Shown here piece by piece: positions 49,556-58,622 of a stretch of 64,000 nucleotides of DNA. This DNA comes from Allomuricauda sp. F6463D. GTDB lineage: Bacteria > Bacteroidota > Bacteroidia > Flavobacteriales > Flavobacteriaceae. The stretch spans positions 1,014,160 to 1,078,159 of the forward strand of contig NZ_JALKAN010000001.1 in NCBI RefSeq assembly GCF_023015965.1, given 5' to 3'. Under the pieces are notes generated by a model, which saw only the letters and a program-made list of their open reading frames with translations, searched no databases and was not told the DNA's origin. Position 1 is the first letter of the stretch. Every line of letters starts with the position of its first letter. The translations under genes and the position numbers were made by a program.

Positions 49556-50965
49556 ATGATTCGAATACTCTTTTCAGTCCTACTCCTTACCATTTTTGGT
49601 TGTAAAAATGAACCTGCAAACAGGTACGATTGGGCCATTTCCAACGCCAATGTGATTGATTTGGAAACAGGTGAAGTCAAAGCACAGGACATCTTTATTT
49701 CCAATGGTAATATCGAGGTTATCCAAATGGCAGGTTCCGAAAATAATTTTAAGGCTGATTCCATTATTGATGCTTCGGGGAAATACCTCTTACCCGGATT
49801 TTGGGATAACCACATCCATTTAAGGGGTGGAGATTCGTTGATTGCCAACAACAAAAATTTCTTAAAGCTATTTATTGCCAATGGTATCACTACGGTACGC
49901 GATGCCGGAGGAGATTTGACCCAATCTGTCATGGACTGGAAAAATCAAATTGCATCTGAAGATTTGATAGGTCCAACCATATTTACTGCAGGGCCCAAAA
50001 TTGATGGTATTGGTTCTACGTGGGCAGGATCCCTCGAAGTTCAAACAGATGCTGATCTCCAAAAAGCTTTAGATTCTTTGGAGACACTAGAAGTTGATTT
50101 TGTTAAGATCTATGATAGCAGAATATCTCCTAAAAGCTACCTAAATGCTATCAAAGAAGCCAAAAACAGAGGATTTACAGTATCTGGCCATATGCCTTTC
50201 ACCGTTACTCTTGATGAAACCATTGATGCTGGAATGGATGGGATTGAGCATCTTTACTACATTATGAAAGGGTGCGCAAGCAACGAAATTGAGGTTACTG
50301 ATAAATTAAATAGTGGTGAAATGGGGTTTTGGGATGCCATGCCTGCACTTATGGGTGCCTACACGGATAGCACTGCCCAGACCACTTTTGCTAAATTAAA
50401 GGATGACAACGTATTTGTGGTGCCCACGCTTCATATTGGAAAAACCTTGAGTTATTTGGATGAAGTAGATCATTCCAAAGATCCCTATTTAAAATATATG
50501 GGAAAGGGAATTATCAAAACCTATCAAGGGAGGATAGAATCATCGTTGAACTCCTCCGAAGAAGCTCGTGAAAATAGAAAGCAATTGGATACGTTTTTTG
50601 GTGAATTGGCCAAATCCTTAGATTCTGCCGGCGTACAGTTATTGGCTGGATCTGATAGTGGTGCGTTTAATTCTTATGCCTATCCTGGCATTTCTTTACA
50701 CAAGGAGTTAGAGGCTATGGTACACAGTGGAATATCTCCTTTAAATGCACTTCGTACTTCAACTGTCAATGGAGCAAAATTTTTAAACCAAACAGATACG
50801 TATGGCGCCATTTCAGAAGGAAAAGTTTCAGATTTGGTTATTTTGGATGGGAATCCATTGGACAACATTGAAAACACACGAAATATTTCCACGGTTATAA
50901 AAGGTAACCAAGTGTTTTTTATAGAACAACTACAAGAACTATTGAAGAGTTCCGTAGTGGAATAA
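49556..50965 (+). CDS. Lipoprotein amidohydrolase
   Basis: A 469-residue protein with lipoprotein signal MIRILFSVLLLTIFGC (C16). The metal-dependent amidohydrolase fold is seen as YLLPGFWDNHIHLRGGD (HxH), GITTVRDAGGD, VDFVKIYDSR (probable metal lysine), TVSGHMPF, GIEHLYY, and LLAGSDSGA (metal aspartate), ending SEGKVSDLVILDGNPLDNI. It is similar in type to the amidohydrolases at 1832 and 50985, but lacks the long N-terminal region of the former. A near-consensus box TATCTTTA lies at 49525-49532. Probable substrates are dipeptides or cyclic amides. The next gene follows after 19 bases. Confidence 0.9.
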   Translation: MIRILFSVLLLTIFGCKNEPANRYDWAISNANVIDLETGEVKAQDIFISNGNIEVIQMAGSENNFKADSIIDASGKYLLPGFWDNHIHLRGGDSLIANNKNFLKLFIANGITTVRDAGGDLTQSVMDWKNQIASEDLIGPTIFTAGPKIDGIGSTWAGSLEVQTDADLQKALDSLETLEVDFVKIYDSRISPKSYLNAIKEAKNRGFTVSGHMPFTVTLDETIDAGMDGIEHLYYIMKGCASNEIEVTDKLNSGEMGFWDAMPALMGAYTDSTAQTTFAKLKDDNVFVVPTLHIGKTLSYLDEVDHSKDPYLKYMGKGIIKTYQGRIESSLNSSEEARENRKQLDTFFGELAKSLDSAGVQLLAGSDSGAFNSYAYPGISLHKELEAMVHSGISPLNALRTSTVNGAKFLNQTDTYGAISEGKVSDLVILDGNPLDNIENTRNISTVIKGNQVFFIEQLQELLKSSVVE

Positions 50966-50984
50966 TATTTACAAAAATCTCAAC

Positions 50985-52241
50985 ATGCAATTAAAATACT
51001 ATTTCTTCACGCTACTACTAGTATGTTTAAACAGTTTACAATCACAAATCTTATTGGTTCCAGAGCGGGTTTTTGATGGTACGGCAATGCATACTGATTG
51101 GGTTGTAGCGGTAAATGAAAATCGAATTGCCTACGCCGGACCAATAGATGGTCTCAAAAAAGCCAACTCCTATACAAAACAGGCATTGACAGGCATGACC
51201 TTAATGCCGGGTATTATCGAAGGTCATTCACATTTATTGTTGCACCCCTACAACGAAACTGTTTGGAACGATCAAGTTTTGAAAGAGTCTCCTGTAGAAA
51301 GAGCCGTCAGAGGTGTGGTCCATGCCAAAAATTCCTTGATGGCCGGCGTAACTTCCATGCGCGATCTCGGCTCCGAAGGGGCTGGATATACAGATCTTTA
51401 CCTAAAGAAATCCATTGATGATGGAATTGTTCCCGGTCCACGCACTTTAATGGCGGGGCCAGCCATAGTGGCCACTGGAGCCTATGGCCCAAAAGGCTTT
51501 CATGATGGGGTCAAAGTGCCGTTGGGAGCTATTCCAGTAAGTGGTGTGAACGAAGCCATTAAAGAAGTTCGCACCCAGTTGGGAAATGGAGCCAACCTCA
51601 TAAAAATTTACGCCGACTACCGTTGGGGCAAAGGAGAACCTTCGCAACCCACATTTTTGCAAGAAGAAATCAATGCCATGGTTTCGGCGGCCACCACTGC
51701 TGGCCGCTATGTGGTAGCACATGCAAGTACTCCCGAAGGAATGCTCCGCGCTATTACTGGCGGTGTCGAAACCATTGAACATGGTGATGGGGGCACTTTG
51801 GAGATTTTTAATTTGATGAAAGAAAAGCAAATAGCCTTCTGCCCTACTCTGGCCGCTGGTGATGCTATTGAACAATATAACGGATGGAAAAAAGGTATAC
51901 AGCCCGACCCCGCACGAGTGGCCAACAAGAAAAAAACGTTCCAGCTTGCTTTGCAGTCCGGGGTGGATATTATTTTCGGTGGCGATGTTGGTGTATTCAC
52001 ACATGGTGAAAATTACCGCGAACTTGAACTTATGGTGGCCTACGGAATGGATCCAACAAAAGCTTTGCAATCAGCAACTTCCGTTAATGCAAAAATCCTT
52101 CATTTTAAAGAATTGGGAATGATTAAAAAAGACTACTTAGCGGATATTATTGCTGTAGAAGGTAATCCCATAGAGGATATCTCTAAAATGAAGCATGTTA
52201 AATACGTGATGAAAAATGGCGTTGTTTACAAAAATAACTAG
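50985..52241 (+). CDS. Exported amidohydrolase (imidazolonepropionase-like)
   Basis: A 418-residue secreted protein with Sec signal (MQLKYYFFTLLLVCLNSLQSQ). Motifs: LMPGIIEGHSHLLLHPYNE (HxH), GVTSMRDLGSEG, ANLIKIYADYRWG (metal lysine), YVVAHASTPEGM, GVETIEHGDGG, and FGGDVGVFTHGEN (metal aspartate), ending DYLADIIAVEGNPIEDI. The wording matches Xaa-Pro dipeptidase/prolidase-like members of the amidohydrolase superfamily. It is in tandem with the previous amidohydrolase, 19 bp apart, probably one transcript. Confidence 0.9.
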   Translation: MQLKYYFFTLLLVCLNSLQSQILLVPERVFDGTAMHTDWVVAVNENRIAYAGPIDGLKKANSYTKQALTGMTLMPGIIEGHSHLLLHPYNETVWNDQVLKESPVERAVRGVVHAKNSLMAGVTSMRDLGSEGAGYTDLYLKKSIDDGIVPGPRTLMAGPAIVATGAYGPKGFHDGVKVPLGAIPVSGVNEAIKEVRTQLGNGANLIKIYADYRWGKGEPSQPTFLQEEINAMVSAATTAGRYVVAHASTPEGMLRAITGGVETIEHGDGGTLEIFNLMKEKQIAFCPTLAAGDAIEQYNGWKKGIQPDPARVANKKKTFQLALQSGVDIIFGGDVGVFTHGENYRELELMVAYGMDPTKALQSATSVNAKILHFKELGMIKKDYLADIIAVEGNPIEDISKMKHVKYVMKNGVVYKNN

Positions 52242-52378
52242 AGAATTATTTATCCAGCGCTACTAACTATACAGCGTCATAATACCGTATTTAAGTTATG
52301 AAGTAGTATGTTTTTGATATCTTTAAAGCGTTATTCAATTCTGAGAAAGTCCCCTTTTAATCTAAACACAATTCACTA

Positions 52379-54298
52379 ATGAAAAAATTACTGATCATTG
52401 CTCTAATCTCAAGTTTTTGGGCCTGTAAAGAAGAAAAGAAGGAACCTACTATTGCCGATACCATGAAGACGTATTCCATTAGCCAGATGATGGATAACGA
52501 ATCTATTGCGGGGGGAAGTTTTTCACCTGATAAATCCAAATTACTGGTTTCAAGTAATCGTTCTGGTATATATAACATGTACACGATTCCGACTTCTGGT
52601 GGCGACATGATGCCTGTAACACAATCGGACAGTTCCTCAGTGTTTGCCATCTCCTACTTTCCAAAAGACGAAAGGATGTTGTTCCGAATGGATAATAATG
52701 GAGATGAAATCTATCACATTTTTGTCAGGGATACAGATGGCAACCACAAGGACCTTACCCCTGAGGAAGGTGCCCGTTCCTTATTTTACCAATGGTCCAA
52801 AGATAAGAGTGCATTCTTTTATGGTTCAAATAAAAGGGATAATAGGTTTATGGATCTCTATAAAATGGATTTGGAAACCTTGAGCTCTCAATTGATATAT
52901 CAAAATGATGATGGTTACGATATAAATACTGTTTCTACTGATGAAAAGTATGTAGCACTGAGCAAATCCATCAATACCAATGACAGCGATTTGTTTTTGC
53001 ATGATCTGGAATCGGGAGAGTTAAAGAAAATAAATAAGAACCAAAGCGGTAATTATGGTCAGGATTTTTCACATGATGGCTCAACTTTTTATTATACCAC
53101 CGATGATGGCAGTGAGTTTTCATATGTAATGAAGTACACTATTGCCGATGAATCCTACGAAAAGGCCATGGAACGAGATTGGGATATTTCTGGAAGTTAT
53201 TTTACCCAAAATGGCACCTATCAAGTAACCTATATAAATGAGGATGCGAAAAATACCATTGAAGTAGTGGAAGTTGCTACTGGGGAGAAAATAGCGTTGC
53301 CCACAGTTGAAAACATGGAAATTACCAGTGTTAGTTTTTCCGATGATGAAACCATGATGCGCTTTTATGCAGGAGGATCCCATACACCCTCGAACCTATA
53401 TGTGTACAATCTAGAGACCAAGGAACAGAAAAAACTCACCGATGTGCTAAACCCTGAGGTACAGGCTCAGGATTTGGTAAAAGCAGAAGTGGTCCGTTAC
53501 AAATCCTTTGATGGATTGGAAATACCGGCTATTTTTTACACGCCGCACCAGGCAAGCACGGAAAACCCGGTACCTGCATTGGTCTGGGTACATGGTGGTC
53601 CAGGAGGACAGTCCCGTCAAAATTTTAGTTCGTTCATTCAATATTTGGTAAATCATGGATATGCTGTATTGGCAGTGAACAACCGAGGTAGTAGCGGATA
53701 TGGTAAAACCTTTTATCAAATGGATGACTTGAACCACGGCGACAAAGACCTTAAAGATTGTATAGAAGGAAAAAACTGGTTGGCCCAACAGCCTGGAATT
53801 GATGGTGATAAAATTGGAATCATCGGAGGTTCTTACGGCGGTTACATGACCATGGCGGCATTAACCTATGCGCCAGAAGAGTTTGATGTGGGTGTGAACC
53901 TGTTCGGGGTCACCAATTGGATGAGAACACTTAAAAGCATTCCGCCGTGGTGGGAATCCTTCAAAGAAGCACTTTATAAAGAATTGGGGAATCCATACAG
54001 TGCAGACTCTGTTCGTTTGAAACAGATTTCACCCCTTTTCCATACCGATAAAGTGACCAAACCATTGATCGTTCTTCAAGGTTCGCAAGATCCGCGAGTA
54101 TTGCAAGTGGAATCGGATGAGATAGTCGCAGGTGTCCGTAAAAATGGGGTTCCCGTAGAATACGTACTTTTTGAGGATGAAGGGCATGGTTTTGTCAAAA
54201 AAGAAAACCAGATTACCGCATATAGCAAAATTTTAGAGTTTTTGGACGAGTACCTAAAAAAAGATAATAGTAACTCAATTAAAGAAGAAGATATATGA
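52379..54298 (+). CDS. Lipoprotein S9 family peptidase (prolyl oligopeptidase type)
   Basis: A 639-residue protein. The signal MKKLLIIALISSFWAC puts the lipid cysteine at 16, followed by KEEKKEP, a charged surface-export-like tag. A seven-bladed propeller (about 35-370) has repeated SPDKSKLL, SYFPKDERMLF and TDDGSEFSY units. The alpha/beta hydrolase domain (about 380-625) carries nucleophile Ser485 in GGSYGGY, Asp571 in GSQDPRV and His603 in DEGHGF. The arrangement is that of DPP4/acylaminoacyl-peptidase-like S9 enzymes. A near-consensus -7 box TATCTTTA is at 52318-52325. Its stop overlaps the next start by four bases. Confidence 0.93.
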   Translation: MKKLLIIALISSFWACKEEKKEPTIADTMKTYSISQMMDNESIAGGSFSPDKSKLLVSSNRSGIYNMYTIPTSGGDMMPVTQSDSSSVFAISYFPKDERMLFRMDNNGDEIYHIFVRDTDGNHKDLTPEEGARSLFYQWSKDKSAFFYGSNKRDNRFMDLYKMDLETLSSQLIYQNDDGYDINTVSTDEKYVALSKSINTNDSDLFLHDLESGELKKINKNQSGNYGQDFSHDGSTFYYTTDDGSEFSYVMKYTIADESYEKAMERDWDISGSYFTQNGTYQVTYINEDAKNTIEVVEVATGEKIALPTVENMEITSVSFSDDETMMRFYAGGSHTPSNLYVYNLETKEQKKLTDVLNPEVQAQDLVKAEVVRYKSFDGLEIPAIFYTPHQASTENPVPALVWVHGGPGGQSRQNFSSFIQYLVNHGYAVLAVNNRGSSGYGKTFYQMDDLNHGDKDLKDCIEGKNWLAQQPGIDGDKIGIIGGSYGGYMTMAALTYAPEEFDVGVNLFGVTNWMRTLKSIPPWWESFKEALYKELGNPYSADSVRLKQISPLFHTDKVTKPLIVLQGSQDPRVLQVESDEIVAGVRKNGVPVEYVLFEDEGHGFVKKENQITAYSKILEFLDEYLKKDNSNSIKEEDI

Positions 54299-54987
54299 TA
54301 AAAAAATTAGCATGCTTATTTAGTTTATTTGGATTATTGACAATAAATGCACAACAACCTGGTGAAGATGAATTGGGAACTTGGTTTATGTATTTTGGCA
54401 CCAACAAAGTTTCGGAACGTTTTAGTATTCATACCGAAGCCCAGTTCAGGTTTTACGAGACCACCAGTAATTTTAACCAGATGCTTTTACGGACAGGGCT
54501 CAATTATCATATCAATCCAAATGCAATAGCCACTGCTGGTTATGGTTTTATCAATACCGATAATACTTTTTATGAGTTTGAAGGAGAAGTCAACCCCAAA
54601 GAGCATCGAATTTTTGAACAATTTATTCTAAAGAATAAGGTTTGGGAATTCTTATTTGAACATCGTTATCGATTGGAGCAACGTTTCTTGGATTTTGGAG
54701 ATCTTACGGAAACGCAGCACAGGGCGCGCTATCGTATACAAATGACATTACCTCTGACCAATACTTTTTTCTTGAACTTTTATGATGAGCTATTTATTAA
54801 TCTTCAAGATGATTTGTTCGGTCAAAACCGTCTGTACGGTGCTGTTGGTGTAAACATCACCGAAAACAGCAGCATTCAGGTCGGGTATTTGAGAAATCAG
54901 TTTTCCAATGCCGTTTATGACCGTCTGCAAATTGGAGTTTTTTATAATCCAGATCTGAGGGGGCTTTTCAATAATGAAAAACCCTAA
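54295..54987 (+). CDS. DUF2490 outer-membrane beta-barrel-like protein
   Basis: A 230-residue exported protein with a signal ending INAQQ. DUF2490 features: ELGTWFMYFGTNKVSERFSIHTEAQFRFYE (split here), alternating polar and hydrophobic beta-strands, LRTGLNYHINPNAIATAGYGF, FEHRYRLEQRF, RARYRIQMTLPL, and the closing strand VYDRLQIGVFYNP. The pattern suggests a small outer-membrane barrel. The function is unknown. It overlaps the S9 peptidase gene (ATGATA), so the two are translationally coupled. Confidence 0.85.
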   Translation: MIKKLACLFSLFGLLTINAQQPGEDELGTWFMYFGTNKVSERFSIHTEAQFRFYETTSNFNQMLLRTGLNYHINPNAIATAGYGFINTDNTFYEFEGEVNPKEHRIFEQFILKNKVWEFLFEHRYRLEQRFLDFGDLTETQHRARYRIQMTLPLTNTFFLNFYDELFINLQDDLFGQNRLYGAVGVNITENSSIQVGYLRNQFSNAVYDRLQIGVFYNPDLRGLFNNEKP

Positions 54988-55060
54988 AAATCAAAAGGTG
55001 AAAAGGTTGACATCGCCATAAATATTAGTTAACTTAAAAGCTAACTAAAAATTTATTGCA

Positions 55061-55648
55061 ATGAAATCATTACGAATAATAGCGTTAGCACTAATATTTA
55101 TAACAGCATTTAGCTGTAAACAAGCAAAAAAAGAAGCTGAAAAAACTACAGAGGAAGTAGAGGAAACGGTAGAACAGATAGTGGAGACCATGGAGCCCCA
55201 GGTGATTACCTTTACTATGGAACCCAAGAGTGATAGTAATGTGAATGGTGAAGTTATGTTCACCGAGGAAGATAATGAGGTAATTATGAGAGCTACATTC
55301 ACCGGACTTGATGAAGGAGAACATGCCATACATCTTCATGAAAAAGCAGATTGCTCTTCTGCTGACGGAAAATCAACTGGAGGACATTGGAATCCAACTT
55401 TTGAACAACATGGTAAATGGGGTTCGGAAGATGGTTATCACAAAGGTGATATAGGTAATTTCTCAACTGATTCCAATGGCAACGCAATTGTGGATTTTTC
55501 TACAGATGAATGGTGCATTGGTTGTGACGACGATACCAAAAACATTTTGGGAAAAGCTGTAATAGTCCATCAAGGTGTGGATGATTATACATCGCAACCC
55601 TCGGGTGCCGCTGGTGCAAGAATAGCTTGCACAGGAATAATCCAATAA
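55061..55648 (+). CDS. sodC: Cu/Zn superoxide dismutase, lipoprotein
   Basis: A 195-residue protein with lipoprotein signal ITAFSC (C19), then a charged helical linker (KKEAEKTTEEVEETVEQI). The SOD domain has copper ligands H91, H93 and H170, bridging H109 (GGHWNP), zinc ligands H117, H127 and D130 (HKGDIGN), and the disulfide pair C98-C190. A loop WCIGC with two more cysteines (152, 155) precedes the last copper histidine. The enzyme removes superoxide in the envelope. A terminator follows. The leader is almost the same as in the next gene. Confidence 0.94.
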   Translation: MKSLRIIALALIFITAFSCKQAKKEAEKTTEEVEETVEQIVETMEPQVITFTMEPKSDSNVNGEVMFTEEDNEVIMRATFTGLDEGEHAIHLHEKADCSSADGKSTGGHWNPTFEQHGKWGSEDGYHKGDIGNFSTDSNGNAIVDFSTDEWCIGCDDDTKNILGKAVIVHQGVDDYTSQPSGAAGARIACTGIIQ

Positions 55649-55658
55649 TACTTTATCA

Positions 55659-55686
55659 AAAGCTGTCCTCTGGACAGCTTTTTTTA
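55659..55686 (+). terminator. Rho-independent terminator after sodC
   Basis: AAAGCTGTCC (55659-55668) and GGACAGCTTT (55672-55681) form a 10-bp stem with loop TCT and a T tract to 55686. Confidence 0.9.
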
Positions 55687-55739
55687 TTGACATCCCTTTA
55701 AATATTGCCTAACTTGGACCTAAATTTAAAATTTTCAGA

Positions 55740-56363
55740 ATGAAAAAAATACAAATTGTGGCGTTGGGCATTCTCTTGGTAACCGCTTTCAGCTGCAAAC
55801 AAACCAAAAAAGAAGAAAAAAAGGAAGAACCAACTGCCTCCTCCTATAGTATTGTGCAGGATTCTACAGATGTTCGCTTTACAGCTTACAAAACTACGGA
55901 CAAAGTTCCTGTTGGTGGAACCTTTGAAGAAGTTGAACTCACTTATACATCGGGGGAAACTCCAATAGAGACCTTGAACGGACTCGAGTTCACTATTCCA
56001 ATAAGCAGTTTATTTACCAATGATCCTACCGAAGTTAGAGATCCAAAAATTATTGAATTCTTTTTTGATAAAATGATAGAGACCCAATCTATTTCAGGAG
56101 TTTTTACTTTTAAGGATGACCAAACGTGTACTGTCAATTTGAGTATGAACGGAGTAACCACGGAACTTCCTATGGAATATGAAATCACAGATGACAATTA
56201 TGTGAACTTTTCTGGGGTAATGGATTTAAAACAATGGGATGCCTTAGATGCGTTAGCTGCTTTGCACGAAGCTTGCGAAATTTTGCATACCGGTGCTGAT
56301 GGTATAAGTAAAACCTGGGAAGATGTTGCCATAAATGCATCAGTTTTATTGGAACAGAACTAA
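55740..56363 (+). CDS. YceI family lipoprotein
   Basis: A 207-residue protein with lipoprotein signal VTAFSC (C19), followed by KQTKKEEKKEE. The remainder is one YceI lipocalin-like domain: SYSIVQDSTDVRFTAYKTTDKVPVGGTFEEV, LNGLEFTIPISSLFTND, IIEFFFDKMIETQSISGVFTF and the final strands. YceI-type proteins bind isoprenoid or lipid molecules in the periplasm and some are stress-induced. Its own terminator follows. It is paired with sodC but separated by a terminator. Confidence 0.85.
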   Translation: MKKIQIVALGILLVTAFSCKQTKKEEKKEEPTASSYSIVQDSTDVRFTAYKTTDKVPVGGTFEEVELTYTSGETPIETLNGLEFTIPISSLFTNDPTEVRDPKIIEFFFDKMIETQSISGVFTFKDDQTCTVNLSMNGVTTELPMEYEITDDNYVNFSGVMDLKQWDALDALAALHEACEILHTGADGISKTWEDVAINASVLLEQN

Positions 56364-56390
56364 TTAATCCCCAATAAATAAAGCATATGA

Positions 56391-56418
56391 AAAGAGCTGC
56401 ATCCGCAGCTCTTTTTTT
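56391..56418 (+). terminator. Rho-independent terminator after the YceI gene
   Basis: AAAGAGCTGC (56391-56400) and GCAGCTCTTT (56405-56414) form a 10-bp stem with loop ATCC and a T tract to 56418. The following gap to 56600 holds no gene that I can see. Confidence 0.92.
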
Positions 56419-56600
56419 ATCAGAAAAAAGAAGGCCGCTTAGATTCCCTAAATTAACTTATAGACCCAAGCCGTGATTTCATAAACGGTTGCGATTGTAT
56501 TCAAATACTAATTTTTAATATCGAGATTTAAAAACCATTTAGGTTAATTATAAAGTTTAATCCACATTGGATAAAAAAGCCAAAAAAGGAAATCAAGCAC

Positions 56601-57581
56601 TTAAAACCACTTTTTGCGTTTAAAAACAATGATGGAGAATATAGAAATGACCAACATTGCCCCCAACAATACAAAGTATCCATAAGGCCATTTTAATTCG
56701 GGTATATTTTCGAAGTTCATTCCATAGATTCCAGCCAAAAATGTAAGCGGGATAAAAATGACCGAGAAAATGGTCAAAGTCTTCATAACTTCGTTCAAAC
56801 GATGGCCCTGTACACTAAAAAACAGATTTATCTGACTTTCCAATTCCAATATGTCAGAATCTATATCCATGATTAAGCCATTGATCTGTTCCCTAAGTTC
56901 ACTATAATATTTAGTTTGAAATCCATTCACCTCAACCCTTTCCAACTTCACTATAATATCCCTAAGTCCATGTGTAGCTTTTTTAAAATCGTGGATTTTG
57001 GCCTTTTTTTGCTCCACTTCAAACATAAATTCAGGTGTGGGTTCCTTTTTTACAATGGCATTCAATGCGTTTTCCATCAGTACGGTTTCTTCGTATTTTT
57101 CCTTGTAGTTTGTAATCAATGTTTCCAAAATAAAGAAGAGAAGATAATCCGCACGTTTTTTTCTAATAATGCCCTTATTTTCGAATATCCGTTCGCGAAT
57201 CCAATCAAAATGATCGCCCCGCTTTTCTTGGATACACCAAACAAAATCTTTTGATACTACAAAATACATTTGTTCGGAATCCATATTGTGGTATTCAGTC
57301 TTTAAGATTCGGGCAGCCACAAATAGTTGATTTTCCAACTCAATCACCTTACTCCCCATTTGCTGCTTAAGCAATAATCTAAGTAGAAAATCATCCAAAT
57401 CGTTTTCGTTTACCATGTGGCGGAATTCCTCCATATAGTTTAAACCATATGTATTTATCCAGGTTATGGACTTATCACCTTTAGACAGTAATAAATCTTC
57501 TTTCAAAGAGAATTTTTGGTTATGGTAATTATCCGGCGAGTAATTTATTACCCATGAATTTTCTTCAAAATCTGTTTTCAT
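56601..57581 (-). CDS. CorA family Mg2+/Co2+ channel
   Basis: A 326-residue inner-membrane protein with normal CorA length. The large N-terminal cytoplasmic domain ends in a long helix (LESQINLFFSVQGHRLNEVM). Two C-terminal membrane helices follow: TIFSVIFIPLTFLAGIYGMNF, with the selectivity motif GMN, and YGYFVLLGAMLVISIFSIIVF. A basic end, KRKKWF, closes the protein. It forms a pentamer that lets Mg2+ into the cell. It is divergent from the mscS gene 70 bp away, and both may respond to ionic conditions. Confidence 0.93.
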   Translation of the reverse strand: MKTDFEENSWVINYSPDNYHNQKFSLKEDLLLSKGDKSITWINTYGLNYMEEFRHMVNENDLDDFLLRLLLKQQMGSKVIELENQLFVAARILKTEYHNMDSEQMYFVVSKDFVWCIQEKRGDHFDWIRERIFENKGIIRKKRADYLLFFILETLITNYKEKYEETVLMENALNAIVKKEPTPEFMFEVEQKKAKIHDFKKATHGLRDIIVKLERVEVNGFQTKYYSELREQINGLIMDIDSDILELESQINLFFSVQGHRLNEVMKTLTIFSVIFIPLTFLAGIYGMNFENIPELKWPYGYFVLLGAMLVISIFSIIVFKRKKWF

Positions 57582-57631
57582 GCTTTAGTAAGTGAAAGGG
57601 TTTATTCGTAGTTTAGAACTATAAGTTAATC

Positions 57632-57639
57632 CAAATTTA
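57632..57639 (-). promoter_or_regulatory. -7 box of corA
   Basis: On the minus strand TAAATTTG is a perfect TAnnTTTG match, 50 bp before the start at 57581. A TTG (57664-57662) lies 22 bp further upstream, inside the beginning of the divergent mscS gene. Confidence 0.55.
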
Positions 57640-57651
57640 CTAAGTGCAGTC

Positions 57652-58194
57652 ATGATTGATCCAACTTCCTTTAAATCCGAGCTTTTATACACTATAATAC
57701 TTCTGGTTATTGTTTTCTCCCTTCATTCTTTGAACAAAAGAGCCATACGGCGATTCGGCCGAACCAGTGCCATTGACATGAATAGCCGTAAAGTGATTTT
57801 CTACCTCAACAGCCTTCTATTCTTTATAGTAGCTATTGTGGGCATTTCTTTGATTTGGGGTGTTAATTTGAAAGATTTTTCGGTTTTCCTATCTTCAGTA
57901 TTGGCCATTGTGGGTATAGGATTTGTGGCGCAATGGTCTATATTATCAAACTTAACGGCCAGTGTAATACTATTTTTTAGCCATCCCTTACGACTGGGTG
58001 ACAGAATTAGAGTGATGGACAAAGATTTTGATTGGACCGGTGAGGTGGAAGACATTAGTGGTTTTTACCTTTTTATGAGAACAGATGACGGTAAAAGATT
58101 GACGATACCCACCAACCTGGTAATCCAAAAAGGAATTGAAATTTTGAATAAGAAAACTACCGATACTGAAGTTTCTTCGATTGTGGAGGAATAA
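57652..58194 (+). CDS. Small MscS-type mechanosensitive channel
   Basis: A 180-residue protein with three hydrophobic segments (LLYTIILLVIVFSLHSL, KVIFYLNSLLFFIVAIVGISL and the pore helix FLSSVLAIVGIGFVAQWSILSNLTASVILFFSHPL, split here). The pore helix is followed by the start of the beta domain, LRLGDRIRVMDKDFDWTGEVEDISGFYLFMRTDDGKRLTIPTN (split here). It stops soon after, so the C-terminal alpha/beta vestibule of full-length MscS is missing. The family has other short members, so this need not be a broken gene. The stop is followed by an AT-rich gap. Probable role: release of solutes on osmotic downshift. Confidence 0.88.
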   Translation: MIDPTSFKSELLYTIILLVIVFSLHSLNKRAIRRFGRTSAIDMNSRKVIFYLNSLLFFIVAIVGISLIWGVNLKDFSVFLSSVLAIVGIGFVAQWSILSNLTASVILFFSHPLRLGDRIRVMDKDFDWTGEVEDISGFYLFMRTDDGKRLTIPTNLVIQKGIEILNKKTTDTEVSSIVEE

Positions 58195-58622
58195 AAAAAC
58201 ATGCTTTTGAGGCTGTCAGCACACCTAAAAAATACCTAGTGCATAAGTACTAAGTTAATTTCCTGTTTACTTCTGCCAAAAGTGCTTATACTATTGTTTT
58301 CACTCATTCTTAATCTGATTTACAATCAAACTCGATAGGTAAATAAGTTCTCTTTAATTAGAATCGCCAAAGTCCCAATGGTCCTATCCATACCCGAATA
58401 GTTTCCACAATTGTGAAGTTTTCTTAAACTTAATCCATATACTATGGTTTTATAACTACTTAGCCTTAAAACCGCTTCTTACTTTGCATTAGAAAACCAT
58501 ATCGAAGATAGCTAGTTATTAAGCATATTAAAATTAGGTTAAGCGAATTTTATCGAAGTGTTTTAACTTGAGTAAAGCAAATTCGGGTAAATTGTTTTAC
58601 TTTGACAAGTTAATTATCAAAA
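58195..58622. other. Intergenic region of 428 bases without a recognised gene
   Basis: No coding frame of convincing character is present on either strand. TTACTTTG (58597-58604), one mismatch from the -7 consensus, lies 18 bp before the next start and may be its promoter. No clear hairpin or repeat was found in the rest; it is AT-rich with scattered short words. Confidence 0.5.

Noticed and set aside
57652..58194. MscS gene as a truncated pseudogene
   Set aside because: The frame ends cleanly with a normal charged C-terminus, shows no downstream remnant of the missing domain, and short MscS forms are known.
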